Shown: positions 6,975 to 15,730, numbered from the stretch's first letter. The stretch is 64,000 bases of DNA from Sediminibacterium magnilacihabitans (GCA_002973575.1 PVEQ01000006.1:1-64000); one strand, 5' to 3'. Translations and numbers: made by a program. The notes: generated from the letters alone by a model not told the origin.

Positions 6975-8234
6975 TCAATAATAAGTCAAAATTTTTTCCT
7001 GTAAAGCCATTATGTCTCTTCCTATCATTGATTTATCGACACGGGCATAATGGATAGTGCTCTCAATTTTCCGATGACCTAGCATCTCTTTAATCGAAGT
7101 AATCGGCACACCATTTAAAAGTGTCACTGTTGTTGCAAAAGTATATCTGGCCATATAGAAATTTAGTGGTATCCCAAATTCACAGACCTCGCTTATAACT
7201 TTAAGGTTGTCGTTTAAATCCTTGTTAGTCACAAAAGGGAAAACCGTTGTACGTATCATATGCCCTCTCTTTTGCTCATATTTTTTTATTAAAGCGGCAG
7301 CGGGACTAAGCAATGGAACATTTGCCGGAACCTTGCTCTTCGCACGAATATAAGTCAGCCACGTCAAGCCATCTGTCCCAGCATATATCTGATGAGGCTG
7401 CAAATGCTGCATATCGGCAGGTGCCATTCCGGTATAACAACAAAACACAAAAAGGTCTTTCACCAGGTTTAACATTGGCCGTTGAAACACCTTTTGCTCA
7501 AGCGTTTTTAATTGTTCCCAATGCAATCTTTGGCTTTCAAACGGGTTCTTTTTGATCTTGAACGAGCTAAAAGTATCCCGGTCGATAAAGCGCATTTCGT
7601 ATGCCCAACTGATCATCTTTTTGAGCCGCTCCAGGTGTTTCATGCAGCCATTGTTTGTACAAGGGTCATTGGGTTTAATAGGATGGTTTAAAATGTATGT
7701 CTTTAGTTCATCAATAAAAGAATAGGTAAGCAATTTCAAGCGAACATCACCTGATTTATATTTCATTTTACAAAATGCTTCCACATAGGCCCTGGTAGCC
7801 CCATAATTTTTGAGCGTTCCCTTTGCAAACTCCTTTTCATATTTCTGGATGGCCTGATCGATTAATCCCAGCATGGTATAATCTTGTATCCCCTTGCCGA
7901 GATAAGTATTCTTTATATTTTCGGAAGAAAGCTCACCTTGATTGAGCCTTATATCCAGGTAGATCTCAAATAATCTCGCTTTAATAGAATCCAGATACAG
8001 CGAAAGCTTTATCAGGCGATCACTGCTTTGTTTGGGTCGTCCTTTCCTTAAATCCCATTCTACCCTTTTGATGCCTCCGATGATGCATAATTCCCTGGGA
8101 GGTGATTCCGGTATCTTGATACAACAATAGACACTATAATCTTTTTTCCTGTTTCTGTTTTGACGAATAAAGAAGCTAACATTGAATGGATGATTGCTGT
8201 TTATGGTCGTTATTTTTAAGGTTAACAATGACAC
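6975..8234 (-). CDS. Tyrosine-type site-specific integrase of the island
   Basis: The protein has 419 residues with the domain order of Bacteroidota integrases: N-terminal arm-binding region, SAM-like core-binding domain (about 120-220) and C-terminal catalytic domain. The nucleophile is Y396 in STIHYARV; H387 lies in LGHRK and R363 in YMARYTF. The first arginine is absent (TGMAPADM), as is common in IntDOT-like enzymes. Unusually, the histidine of the HxxR motif is Tyr (Y360), giving YxxR. The gene lies 480 bases from tRNA-Pro, a standard integration target, with its start towards the tRNA. It probably moved the adjacent island. The H-to-Y change could lower activity; whether it still works is unknown. 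Confidence 0.88.
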   Translation of the reverse strand: MSLLTLKITTINSNHPFNVSFFIRQNRNRKKDYSVYCCIKIPESPPRELCIIGGIKRVEWDLRKGRPKQSSDRLIKLSLYLDSIKARLFEIYLDIRLNQGELSSENIKNTYLGKGIQDYTMLGLIDQAIQKYEKEFAKGTLKNYGATRAYVEAFCKMKYKSGDVRLKLLTYSFIDELKTYILNHPIKPNDPCTNNGCMKHLERLKKMISWAYEMRFIDRDTFSSFKIKKNPFESQRLHWEQLKTLEQKVFQRPMLNLVKDLFVFCCYTGMAPADMQHLQPHQIYAGTDGLTWLTYIRAKSKVPANVPLLSPAAALIKKYEQKRGHMIRTTVFPFVTNKDLNDNLKVISEVCEFGIPLNFYMARYTFATTVTLLNGVPITSIKEMLGHRKIESTIHYARVDKSMIGRDIMALQEKILTYY

Positions 8235-8683
8235 GACTTTTCTCCATACTTAATCAAACAGCAGGTGGATATTAAGTCTGCTTAAAGCAGCAACGCACAT
8301 TCATCAATTGGGTTATCGCAAACCGCAGAAATATCACTGAAGAGGGCTATTAAAAGAGGAATTTTCAGGCATGAAATAATAATACAATCGAACACTCAAT
8401 CATTTAAATACCAATCAGATAAAATTGCTCGAATCCTCCAATGATTACAAAAGTCGTCACAACCAATTGATAATTGGATATTTACACTGAAGGCATCTAA
8501 TGAACTCACGGAATCACTCACAATAAAATTTGATAGGATTTGATATATCGAAGGAAATAACTGTTGCTGAAAATGCAGATAATCACTTAAAGGTGAGCAG
8601 ATTAAAACTCAGTAAGCCACTCAGTTATTTGCTCAGTGAAAAAAGGAAAAGAGGACTATATTATGATATTATTTTAAATAAAA
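8235..8683. other. Non-coding A+T-rich gap between integrase and tRNA-Pro terminator
   Basis: No convincing gene was seen. A perfect 15-base palindrome, CCAATT-GAT-AATTGG, lies at 8463-8477. This is where integrase arm sites or an excisionase binding region would be expected, but that is inference. The open frame crossing 8530-8850 runs through the tRNA-Pro gene and is not a gene. Confidence 0.4.
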
Positions 8684-8712
8684 AAGCTTGTAAATCAAAC
8701 GATTACAAGCTT
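8675..8712 (-). terminator. Rho-independent terminator of the tRNA-Ser/tRNA-Pro unit
   Basis: A perfect 10-base stem (AAGCTTGTAA at 8684-8693 with its complement at 8703-8712) and a 9-base loop lie two bases beyond the tRNA-Pro 3' end. On the minus strand the stem is followed by TTTTATTTAAAAT, a clear T-rich tail. Confidence 0.75.
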
Positions 8713-8714
8713 AG

Positions 8715-8788
8715 TCGGGAAGACAGGATTCGAACCTGCGACCCCCTGGTCCCAAACCAGGTGCGCTACCGGCCTGCGCTACTTCCCG
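8715..8788 (-). tRNA. tRNA-Pro (anticodon TGG)
   Basis: Read on the minus strand, the 7-base acceptor stem CGGGAAG pairs with CTTCCCG, followed by discriminator A at 8715. The anticodon arm is CCTGG-TTTGGGA-CCAGG with anticodon TGG, and the T arm GCAGGTTCGAATCCTGT is canonical. It is 74 bases long; CCA is not encoded. Its 3' end faces the integrase and island, the usual orientation for a tRNA attachment site. Confidence 0.95.
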
Positions 8789-8794
8789 CATTGT

Positions 8795-8861
8795 CCACCG
8801 AAGCCTTGGCGAAGGTGGATTGTCATTTAGGTAACACCCACCTTCGTTAAAACTTCGGTGG
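8795..8861. repeat. Inverted repeat between the two tRNA genes
   Basis: Two 24-base elements, 8795-8818 and 8838-8861, are inverse copies differing only in the central six bases. Each begins and ends CCACCGAAG / CGAAGGTGG on one strand or the other. Together they can form a long hairpin in the spacer of the tRNA transcript. It looks like a REP-type palindrome; it could also be an RNase processing signal. Confidence 0.6.
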
Positions 8862-8868
8862 GCAGGTG

Positions 8869-8957
8869 CGGTGAGGGCGGGATTCGAACCCGCGGTACAG
8901 TTTGACCCGTACGGCAGTTTAGCAAACTACTGATTTCAGCCACTCATCCACCTCACC
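8869..8957 (-). tRNA. tRNA-Ser (anticodon GCT)
   Basis: On the minus strand the acceptor stem GGTGAGG pairs with CCTCACC, followed by discriminator G at 8869. The anticodon stem GTAGT/ACTGC has loop TTGCTAA with anticodon GCT. A long variable arm, typical of tRNA-Ser, precedes the T arm GCGGGTTCGAATCCCGC. It is 89 bases long. Confidence 0.95.
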
Positions 8958-8993
8958 GGGCTGATAAAGCCTTTTCCCTTTTGGAAAGGGCTG

Positions 8994-9001
8994 CAAAAAT
9001 A
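8994..9001 (-). promoter_or_regulatory. Candidate -7 element for the tRNA-Ser/tRNA-Pro unit
   Basis: TATTTTTG on the minus strand matches TAnnTTTG and lies about 37 bases upstream of the tRNA-Ser 5' end. No -33 TTG at the usual distance was found. Confidence 0.3.
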
Positions 9002-9041
9002 GGGATAGGGAACTTAAATACCTAAAATAAATTCAGGGAAT

Positions 9042-10475
9042 TTACATCGCAGCCAGCTGCACCTTCTGGGTCAATTCCATTACGTTTTCACGGAAAATAG
9101 AATCGGTATCCATCAGGTCTTTCACCGTCTGGCAGGAATGGATAACCGTGGTATGATCACGGCCTCCGAAATGTTCTCCGATCGTTTTCAGGGAGTTCTT
9201 GGTAAAAGCTTTAGCCAGGTACATAGTGATCTGGCGGGCCTGCACGATCTCACGCTTACGCGTTTTCTGCAATAATTTATCGTAAGGAACATCAAAATAT
9301 TCACACACCATTTTCTGAATGGCATCGATGGTAATTTCTTTACTGCTGGTCTTGACAAAATTGCGCAATACTTTTTTGGCCAGCTCCACGTCGATGTCTT
9401 TTTTATTCAAAGACGACTGTGCCAGCAGGGAGATCAACGCCCCTTCCAGTTCGCGTACATTGGTATTGATATTGTATGCCACATATTTAACCACTTCTTT
9501 GGGCATATCCAACCCATCGTTCTTCATCTTGCGCTCCAGGATCTCAATCCTCGTCTCATAATCAGGTACCTGCAAGTCTGCACTCAATCCCCAACGGAAA
9601 CGGCTCAGCAACCGCTCCTGCATACCGTCCAGGTCTTTTGGCGCTTTATCTGAAGTGAGCACCAGCTGTTTGCCACTCTGGTGCAGGTGGTTGAAGATGG
9701 CGAAAAAAGCATCCTGGCTTTTTTCTGCGCGGCTGAAGAACTGCACATCATCAATGATCAGCACATCGATCAACTGGTAAAAATGTATAAAATCGTTGAT
9801 GGCATTATTACGGCTATGGTCCTGGAACTGGTTGATGAATTTCTCACTGCTCACATACAATACCACTTTACCGGGATGCATCCTTTTAACGTCGTTTCCA
9901 ATGGCCTGGGCAAGGTGCGTTTTACCCAATCCAACACCACCGTAAATCACCAGGGGGTTGAATGAGTTGGCGCCAGGTTTCTCAGCTACCGTTTTGCCCG
10001 CCCGCCTGGCCACACGGTTACAGTCTCCCTCAATGAAAGAGTCGAAAGTATACATCTGGTTGAGCTGGGGATCGATCTGCATTTTCTTCAGACCGGGAAT
10101 AACAAAGGGATTCTTCACCGGGTTGTCGATCACCAGCGGAAAATTCATTTCATTGTTATTATAGGTCTTCATGCCGCTGGCAGGCACGTCCATAGAACCA
10201 TTGCGGCCATTGGTGTTGCCGCTGTCCACCATAATACGGTATTCCAGCCGGGCTTCTTTGCCCAGCTCCCGCTTAAGGGTCTTGGCCAGCAGGTTTACAT
10301 AATGCTCTTCGAGGTATTCATAAAAGAACTGACTGGGCACCTGGATCATGAGCACATTCTCTTTCAATTCTACCGGGTTGATAGGTTCAAACCATGTTTT
10401 GAAATGTTGCCATTCTACAATGTCTTTGATGATCTTCAAACAATTGCTCCATACTAATTCAGCGCTCTTAACCAT
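9042..10475 (-). CDS. dnaA: Chromosomal replication initiator DnaA
   Basis: The protein has 477 residues and the full DnaA layout. Domain I occupies about 1-80 (WFEPI motif), followed by a short variable linker. The AAA+ domain has the Walker A GGVGLGKTH and Walker B LIIDDVQFF motifs, and the C-terminal DNA-binding domain IV contains the signature GGRDHTTVIHSC. DnaA opens oriC by binding DnaA boxes and loading the helicase. The gene is single, with no dnaN or recF beside it, which is usual in Bacteroidota where dnaA is often separated from the classical cluster. The 269 bases upstream (10476-10744) contain no DnaA-box cluster that I can see, so this is not obviously the origin. Confidence 0.98.
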   Translation of the reverse strand: MVKSAELVWSNCLKIIKDIVEWQHFKTWFEPINPVELKENVLMIQVPSQFFYEYLEEHYVNLLAKTLKRELGKEARLEYRIMVDSGNTNGRNGSMDVPASGMKTYNNNEMNFPLVIDNPVKNPFVIPGLKKMQIDPQLNQMYTFDSFIEGDCNRVARRAGKTVAEKPGANSFNPLVIYGGVGLGKTHLAQAIGNDVKRMHPGKVVLYVSSEKFINQFQDHSRNNAINDFIHFYQLIDVLIIDDVQFFSRAEKSQDAFFAIFNHLHQSGKQLVLTSDKAPKDLDGMQERLLSRFRWGLSADLQVPDYETRIEILERKMKNDGLDMPKEVVKYVAYNINTNVRELEGALISLLAQSSLNKKDIDVELAKKVLRNFVKTSSKEITIDAIQKMVCEYFDVPYDKLLQKTRKREIVQARQITMYLAKAFTKNSLKTIGEHFGGRDHTTVIHSCQTVKDLMDTDSIFRENVMELTQKVQLAAM

Positions 10476-10715
10476 AGATGAAAACGAACGAGTTTATATA
10501 ATGAGTTATAGTAGTATGCCCCCTTTCTTACACTCCCCATTAAGGTACCCAAAAAATACATACGAGTCTGCGAATATGTAGACTTTATGTTGAAAAAAAA
10601 ATTTTTTATTCCCTTGTTTTTTTCATTAGGAAAACAGTTCACAGCCCGCAGCGTTAAGATACACTTTAAATGACAGTAAACGAAGATTTTTTAAGCCAAC
10701 AGTGAATTTTAATAT

Positions 10716-10723
10716 TAGTTTTG
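10716..10723 (+). promoter_or_regulatory. -7 promoter element for the DUF3127 gene
   Basis: TAGTTTTG matches TAnnTTTG and would start transcription near 10728, about 17 bases before ATG 10745. It overlaps an upstream in-frame TTG at 10721, so that TTG cannot be the start codon of this transcript. Confidence 0.5.
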
Positions 10724-10744
10724 TCTCTTTCAAAAAAACATAGT

Positions 10745-11113
10745 ATGTCGTATGAGATTACAGGCAAACTGGTAGCCCGGTTTGAGATTGTGCAGCGCAC
10801 CGAAACATTCAAGACAAGGGAGTTCGTGATTGAAAAATCAGAAGATATTGGTGGAAGAGTTATTACCAATTATGTTAAGTTCCAATGCGTGCAGGATAAA
10901 ACCGCCATGCCGGACCGCTTCAACATTGGTGATGATGTAAAAGTGCAGTTCAACATTAAAGGAACCAAGTGGGTGAAAGACGGGCGTGAAAATTATATTA
11001 CCAACCTAGACGCCTGGAGAATGGAAACGGTTAAACTGTCGCAGGAATCGGGACAATCCGATTACAATGACATGCCACCTCCTGCCGAGATGGTAGACGA
11101 CCTGCCCTTTTAG
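10745..11113 (+). CDS. DUF3127 protein
   Basis: The protein has 122 residues starting MSYEITG. It has the DUF3127 pattern: an opening EITGKL, then FKTREFVIEK, a FNIGDDVKVQFNIKG strand pair, and a YITNLDAWR segment, ending in an acidic tail DDLPF. The OB-fold-like strands and the acidic C-terminal tip recall single-strand DNA-binding proteins, whose tails have a similar form; a nucleic-acid role is therefore plausible but unproven. It starts just after a TAnnTTTG motif and stops two bases before the FAD dehydrogenase, forming a two-gene operon. Confidence 0.85.
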   Translation: MSYEITGKLVARFEIVQRTETFKTREFVIEKSEDIGGRVITNYVKFQCVQDKTAMPDRFNIGDDVKVQFNIKGTKWVKDGRENYITNLDAWRMETVKLSQESGQSDYNDMPPPAEMVDDLPF

Positions 11114-11115
11114 GT

Positions 11116-12699
11116 ATGCAATCACAGATTACGCTCAAACTCAGTCCCGCTGAAGCGGCCGATGCTGCAATCGTGCGCAATTATATTGCACGCTCGGCCG
11201 GCAAAACCGATGCGAGCATTACAGGTTATCATATCCTCAAACAATCCATCGATGCCCGTGGCAGACAGGTATGGATCAACCTCACGGTACGGGCTTTTAT
11301 TGACGAACCCTTTCACCTGCGGGAAAATATTCGCGTATCATTCAGGGATGTGAGCCGGTCACCCTACAGTGTAATCATTGTGGGTGCAGGTCCAGCCGGT
11401 TTATTTGCAGCATTGCGCCTGCTGGAGGCCGGCATCAAACCGGTGATCCTGGAAAGAGGTAAAAATGTGCGGGACCGCCGCCGCGACCTCGCTGCACTGA
11501 ACAAGGCGGGTATCGTGAATCCTGAAAGCAATTATTGTTTTGGCGAAGGTGGAGCAGGCACTTACAGCGACGGCAAATTGTATACCCGCAGTAGTAAGCG
11601 TGGCAACATCAATCGCGTCTTGCAGCTTTTTCACCAGTTCGGCGCCGAAGAAAATATTTTATACGAAGCGCATCCGCATATCGGCACCAATAAATTGCCG
11701 CATATCATCACTGCCATGCGGCAACAGGTTATCGATGCCGGCGGTGTTTTTCTTTTTGAAAAAAAACTGACCGACCTGGTCATCAGCCAGCAGGAAATCA
11801 AAGGCGTTATAACAGCCGATGGAGAGATATTGAAAGCCGATGCTGTTGTATTGGCAACCGGCCATTCTGCCCGCGATGTATTCGAACTGCTGCACAGGAA
11901 AAATATCCTCATAGAGGCCAAACCTTTTGCACTTGGTGTTCGGATTGAGCATCCTCAGTCGTTGATCGATTCCATACAATACCACAACCCCATTCGCGAC
12001 CCATTCCTGCCACCTGCATCTTACGGCGTAGTAGAACAAGTTAACGACAGAGGGGTTTTCAGCTTTTGCATGTGCCCCGGTGGCATCATTGCTCCTGCTG
12101 CCACCCATCCCGGCGAACTGGTAGTGAACGGCTGGAGCCCCAGTAAGCGCAACAATGTGCATGCTAACAGCGGCATGGTAGTACAAATAACATTGGAAGA
12201 TGCTCAAAAACATTTTGCGCGCACGAGGCCCCAATTATTATCCTCACCGCTACTGTTGATGTATTTTCAACAAGCCGTTGAACAAGCCGCATACCAGGCC
12301 GGGGGTGGTGCATTGGTAGCACCCGCTCAACGGGTGGTTGATTTTTGTATGGGCAACGCGTCTACCGACCTGCCTGACTGTAGTTACCTGCCCGGTATCA
12401 CGCCTGCAAATCTTGGCGCCGTGCTGCCTGGCTTCGTATATCAAAGTCTTCAGGCCGCATTGAAAGCATTTGGCAATAGAATGCGTGGATATTACACGAA
12501 CGATGCGGTGGTGGTAGCAACAGAAAGCAGGACCTCTTCTCCCGTACGCATCCCCCGGCACAACCAAAGCCTGGAACATCCCCAGATCAAAAAACTGTAT
12601 CCCTGTGGTGAAGGCGCCGGCTATGCCGGAGGAATTGTTAGTGCAGCGATGGATGGAGAGCGGGTGGCCGAACAGCTGATTTTAAGACTACAAGCTTAA
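11116..12699 (+). CDS. NAD(P)/FAD-dependent dehydrogenase, COG2509 type
   Basis: The protein has 527 residues. After an N-terminal alpha/beta domain of about 85 residues comes the dinucleotide fold VIIVGAGPAGLFAALR, a cofactor-contact ERGKNVRDRRRD, and the family motif NYCFGEGGAGTYSDGKLYTR. A C-terminal YPCGEGAGYAGGIVSAAMDG completes the FAD site. The family is annotated only as uncharacterised FAD-dependent dehydrogenase; the substrate is unknown. It follows the DUF3127 gene by two bases, so the two are co-translated. A hairpin at 12706-12727 lies just after its stop. Confidence 0.85.
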   Translation: MQSQITLKLSPAEAADAAIVRNYIARSAGKTDASITGYHILKQSIDARGRQVWINLTVRAFIDEPFHLRENIRVSFRDVSRSPYSVIIVGAGPAGLFAALRLLEAGIKPVILERGKNVRDRRRDLAALNKAGIVNPESNYCFGEGGAGTYSDGKLYTRSSKRGNINRVLQLFHQFGAEENILYEAHPHIGTNKLPHIITAMRQQVIDAGGVFLFEKKLTDLVISQQEIKGVITADGEILKADAVVLATGHSARDVFELLHRKNILIEAKPFALGVRIEHPQSLIDSIQYHNPIRDPFLPPASYGVVEQVNDRGVFSFCMCPGGIIAPAATHPGELVVNGWSPSKRNNVHANSGMVVQITLEDAQKHFARTRPQLLSSPLLLMYFQQAVEQAAYQAGGGALVAPAQRVVDFCMGNASTDLPDCSYLPGITPANLGAVLPGFVYQSLQAALKAFGNRMRGYYTNDAVVVATESRTSSPVRIPRHNQSLEHPQIKKLYPCGEGAGYAGGIVSAAMDGERVAEQLILRLQA

Positions 12700-12705
12700 A
12701 AATAA

Positions 12706-12727
12706 AGGAGAGGTGGAAACCTCTCCT
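12706..12727. terminator. Hairpin terminator between convergent genes
   Basis: The stem AGGAGAGG/CCTCTCCT (8 perfect pairs) encloses a 6-base loop. On the minus strand it is followed by TTTATTTTTAAG, so it would end leftward transcripts from the response-regulator operon best. The 12728-12966 remainder holds a weak inverted repeat (AGAGATAGC 12806-12814, GCTATCTCT 12841-12849) and no gene. Confidence 0.5.
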
Positions 12728-12966
12728 GCCCCAATATAAATCAACGTCTGAGAAAAATTACAGTGATTGTTATTCTGACCAACAAGATGGAAAAGTCAGA
12801 GAGTCAGAGATAGCAAGCCATCTTCCCCCCGGATATGACCGCTATCTCTTATAATCAGGTACTTTTTAAGTTACCCTCAACTCCCTTTCATGAAGCAAAC
12901 TTAGGTGAGCGGAATGGCCCAGCATACGTGAAAAACACCCATTTTTTAGGGGAAAATCACCCTCTT

Positions 12967-13605
12967 TTACAGCACTACGATGCCGTTCCTGATGGCGTAG
13001 ATAGCCAGACCTACCCGGGTAGTTACATTGAGTTTCTGGAAAAGAGCATCCCGGTAGCCGTCTACCGTACGTACGCTCACGCCCATTTCATCGGCAATTT
13101 CTTTATAGGTCTTATCGGTGCAGGTCCAGCGGAGAAAAGCCAGTTCTTTTTCATTCATCATAGAACGCAAGCCTTCTTCGCTGATATATTTGTCATTGGC
13201 TTTCATACGGGGTGTAAGCAGCTCATTATAATAATACCCCTTTTCATATACATGGTGCAGTGCATCGCGAAGCTCTTCCGGTTCACAGTCTTTGAGAATG
13301 TAACCCCTTGCGCCGTTTTTCAGCATACGGATGACCACCAGGTCGTTCTTGATCATGCTCAACGCCACTACTTTAACCTGGGGGTGATGCTGTTTGATCC
13401 AGCGGGCTGTTTCAACGCCATCCATTACCGGCATCGTAATATCCAGCAGGGCAATATCCGGCAATCCCTTTTCTTTAAGCTGTTCAATGAACTCCTCGCC
13501 ATTGCCTGCCTCTATGGTTACCTTGAAATCCTGTAACATATTGATCAGTACGGCCAGGCTTTTGCGTAGTACCACATGATCATCTACCAATGCAATCTTA
13601 ATCAT
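12967..13605 (-). CDS. NarL/LuxR-type response regulator
   Basis: The protein has 212 residues. The receiver domain has acidic residues D8/D9, phospho-acceptor D55 in ALLDITMP, and a conserved Lys in GYILKDC. A LuxR helix-turn-helix fills about 145-205 (KTYKEIADEMGVSVRTVDGYR). It acts as a phosphorylation-controlled transcription factor. Its start overlaps the kinase stop by 8 bases, so the two are translated together. It is the last gene of a five-gene leftward operon opened by three membrane paralogues. Confidence 0.95.
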   Translation of the reverse strand: MIKIALVDDHVVLRKSLAVLINMLQDFKVTIEAGNGEEFIEQLKEKGLPDIALLDITMPVMDGVETARWIKQHHPQVKVVALSMIKNDLVVIRMLKNGARGYILKDCEPEELRDALHHVYEKGYYYNELLTPRMKANDKYISEEGLRSMMNEKELAFLRWTCTDKTYKEIADEMGVSVRTVDGYRDALFQKLNVTTRVGLAIYAIRNGIVVL

Positions 13606-14386
13606 AATTATGTGCTTTAAATAAAAGGTTAACGATGGTACCTCTGTCCTCTTCGCTATGAACGGTGGCCTGGGCGCCTATTATTTTTGCCCGCTGTTCA
13701 ATACTGAGCAATCCGATACCGGGTTTGAACCCTTCTTTTTTACGATCAAAACCTTTGCCATTGTCTTTGATCATGATCTGGATATCCTCTTCCTGTTTAA
13801 AAATATTGATACTTACATGGGTGGCGCCCGAATGTTTCACCATATTGTTCAACGCCTCCTGTATCATACGGAACAGGAAAATGGTTTTGTTTTTATCTAC
13901 CACCAATGGCTCTACCTGCGTACTGAAAGTGGTAGTGAACAATCCTGTTTTTTCCAACTGCTCCAATTCATGCCTGATGGCTATGATCAGACCTTCTTCC
14001 AATAACCTGTCGGCATAATACCCGGCACTCAACGCCCTCAGTTCACGGATGGCTTTACCCACCAGTTCAGAGATATCATTCAGTTTTTCATTGCCGCCCA
14101 CTTCCATGGCCAGGATGCTCAGGTTTACTTTGGCAAGGCTCAGTATCTGCCCTACATTATCGTGTATTTCCTGGCTCACTGTTTTGAACGTCTGTTCCTG
14201 CATTTCCAGCTGTGCCTGCAACAACTCTTGTTGTACCTGTGCCTCCCTGACTTTTTTCTCCAGCAACATTTTCTTTTTGCTCCTCAAAAAATTAAGCACC
14301 ACCAACAGCATCATGAAACCAAACAGCAATACAAAAAAGCTGCCGGTGAGTACCGCTATGATCAGATTGTTTTTTTCTTCCTGCAT
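13598..14386 (-). CDS. HisKA_3-type sensor histidine kinase with one membrane helix
   Basis: The protein has 262 residues. One helix occupies about 8-33, followed by a coiled coil (about 36-66). The dimerisation/phosphorylation domain carries H75 in QEIHDNVGQ, and the ATPase domain shows EALNNMVKHS and DNGKGFD. There is almost no extracytoplasmic sequence, so the signal must be sensed through the membrane or by a partner. The gene overlaps the upstream membrane protein gene by 25 bases and the response regulator by 8, suggesting the membrane protein is that partner. Confidence 0.93.
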   Translation of the reverse strand: MQEEKNNLIIAVLTGSFFVLLFGFMMLLVVLNFLRSKKKMLLEKKVREAQVQQELLQAQLEMQEQTFKTVSQEIHDNVGQILSLAKVNLSILAMEVGGNEKLNDISELVGKAIRELRALSAGYYADRLLEEGLIIAIRHELEQLEKTGLFTTTFSTQVEPLVVDKNKTIFLFRMIQEALNNMVKHSGATHVSINIFKQEEDIQIMIKDNGKGFDRKKEGFKPGIGLLSIEQRAKIIGAQATVHSEEDRGTIVNLLFKAHNYD

Positions 14387-15024
14387 AATATGAAAGCTGC
14401 TATGAAACAGCCATATAAAATTATACTTAATACCTGGGGGATAACATTATAAAGTGATTCGCCAAATATCGTTACGTTTTGACGCATCAGCATCTCGTGC
14501 AAAACCATCACAAGAGAGATACCGGAATAGAAAACAAATATGCCAATTGCCATCCAGAAACTTGCCAGGTTGATTATATTCTCTTCTCCTGCATTAATGA
14601 AAAGTTTATAGAAATAAATGCAGGACATGATCGTGAAATAAATACCGGTAACTGTCATTATAATATAATAAGCCCCCACATACGAAAAGTAAAAAAAGAA
14701 TAGAAAAAGATAAGTCAATACCAACATAGTAGCCAATATTTTTACCAATCTTTTAAAAACATAACCTGCCGCCACCTGGTAAAAAAACCAGCTGTAAAAA
14801 ATGGTTTCTGCGATGCTAATCCACAAATAGATATGTGTATTCCCCGTATGGTTTGTTTTCACAAGATGGTTAGACCTATAATAGGCAGCTCCTATTTCAG
14901 CATACAAAACAAAAAACAAGAAAGGGATAGCATACACATAAAAAGTTTCTTTCAGTCGTTTATAATGAAAAAGTGCAACCAATAAACTTAAGAATTCCAT
15001 TATAATGCTAAAGTGCATGCTCAT
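14362..15024 (-). CDS. Polytopic membrane protein, third tandem paralogue, coupled to the kinase
   Basis: The protein has 220 residues, with about seven hydrophobic segments across most of its length and a basic cytosolic end (CRKKKTI). It shares with the two upstream paralogues an opening MEFLSLLVA-L-HYKRLK, a conserved YAEIGA(A/S)Y, an NTHIYLW strip and the C-terminal motif IPQVLSIILYG. I do not recognise a named family. Its stop lies inside the kinase gene (25-base overlap), so it is likely a membrane sensor or scaffold working with the kinase. The function is inferred from context only. Confidence 0.7.
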   Translation of the reverse strand: MSMHFSIIMEFLSLLVALFHYKRLKETFYVYAIPFLFFVLYAEIGAAYYRSNHLVKTNHTGNTHIYLWISIAETIFYSWFFYQVAAGYVFKRLVKILATMLVLTYLFLFFFYFSYVGAYYIIMTVTGIYFTIMSCIYFYKLFINAGEENIINLASFWMAIGIFVFYSGISLVMVLHEMLMRQNVTIFGESLYNVIPQVLSIILYGCFIAAFILCRKKKTI

Positions 15025-15047
15025 TTAATGGTCGTTTTTTGCATCTT

Positions 15048-15723
15048 CTAATTAAATAATCGAGCCTGTTTTTCCTTTCTCAGTAATATAAAGGCAACCA
15101 CGGGGCAACCATATAAAAACACACATAATACTTGAGCTATAAAGCGGTAATCCCATTATCTGTGTACTGAAATTTTTTAATACGCCATGCATCACCGAAG
15201 AAATACTGGTACCAGTAAAGAAAATAAATATGCCGGCTATAACCCAAAATGCAGGCAATGTCCATATTGAATCCCCTTCTTCTGAATGCAGGAATAGCTC
15301 ATAAAAATAAATGCAGCATAAAATGATGAGATAAAATGTTTCTACCACAAATCCATAATAACATGGCTCTACATAATGTTTGAAAAAGAAAAACAGGAAC
15401 AAGAAGTAGCAGACCAGCAAAGAAGTAAATACGGTGATTAGTTTCCTGACAAACACATTTCGAATCTCTGTATAAAGGAAATAACTCAGGAATGCGCCCA
15501 TCACCGCCCATACCCACAAATAAATATGCATGTTGTTCCGGTCTTCCGGCTTCAATGTAAGTGACAAAACATATTTAAAGTAACTAGCTCCCAATTCTCC
15601 ATAAAGGACAAATGCCAGGTAGTAGATGAAATAGAAATAGATCGTCCCTTTCAGATACTTATAATTCCACAACGCCGCCAGGAGGCAGATCAATTCAGCA
15701 ATATGATTCATTTCTATCCGCAT
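15048..15723 (-). pseudogene. Polytopic membrane protein, second tandem paralogue, C-terminus frameshifted
   Basis: In the open frame the protein has 223 residues (stop at 15052). It matches its paralogues until GLPLY, then diverges to a nonsense tail. Another reading frame from that point encodes IAQVLCVFLYGCPVVAFIL, continuing to a TAG at 15048-15050. It aligns with IPQLLSVILYGAYVVAFVL of the first paralogue. About eight bases present in the paralogue after LPLY are missing here. So the last membrane segment is out of frame. Either this copy is decaying, or a shortened product is made, or the deletion is a sequencing error. Confidence 0.65.
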
Positions 15724-15730
15724 ATTATAA

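Noticed and set aside
8530..8850. ORF of 106 codons
   Set aside because: It runs through the tRNA-Pro gene and the repeat; its protein contains the well-known false product of a tRNA read in the wrong strand.
12835..13536. 233-codon ORF on the plus strand
   Set aside because: It lies antisense to the response regulator and shows no family pattern; the regulator frame is certain.
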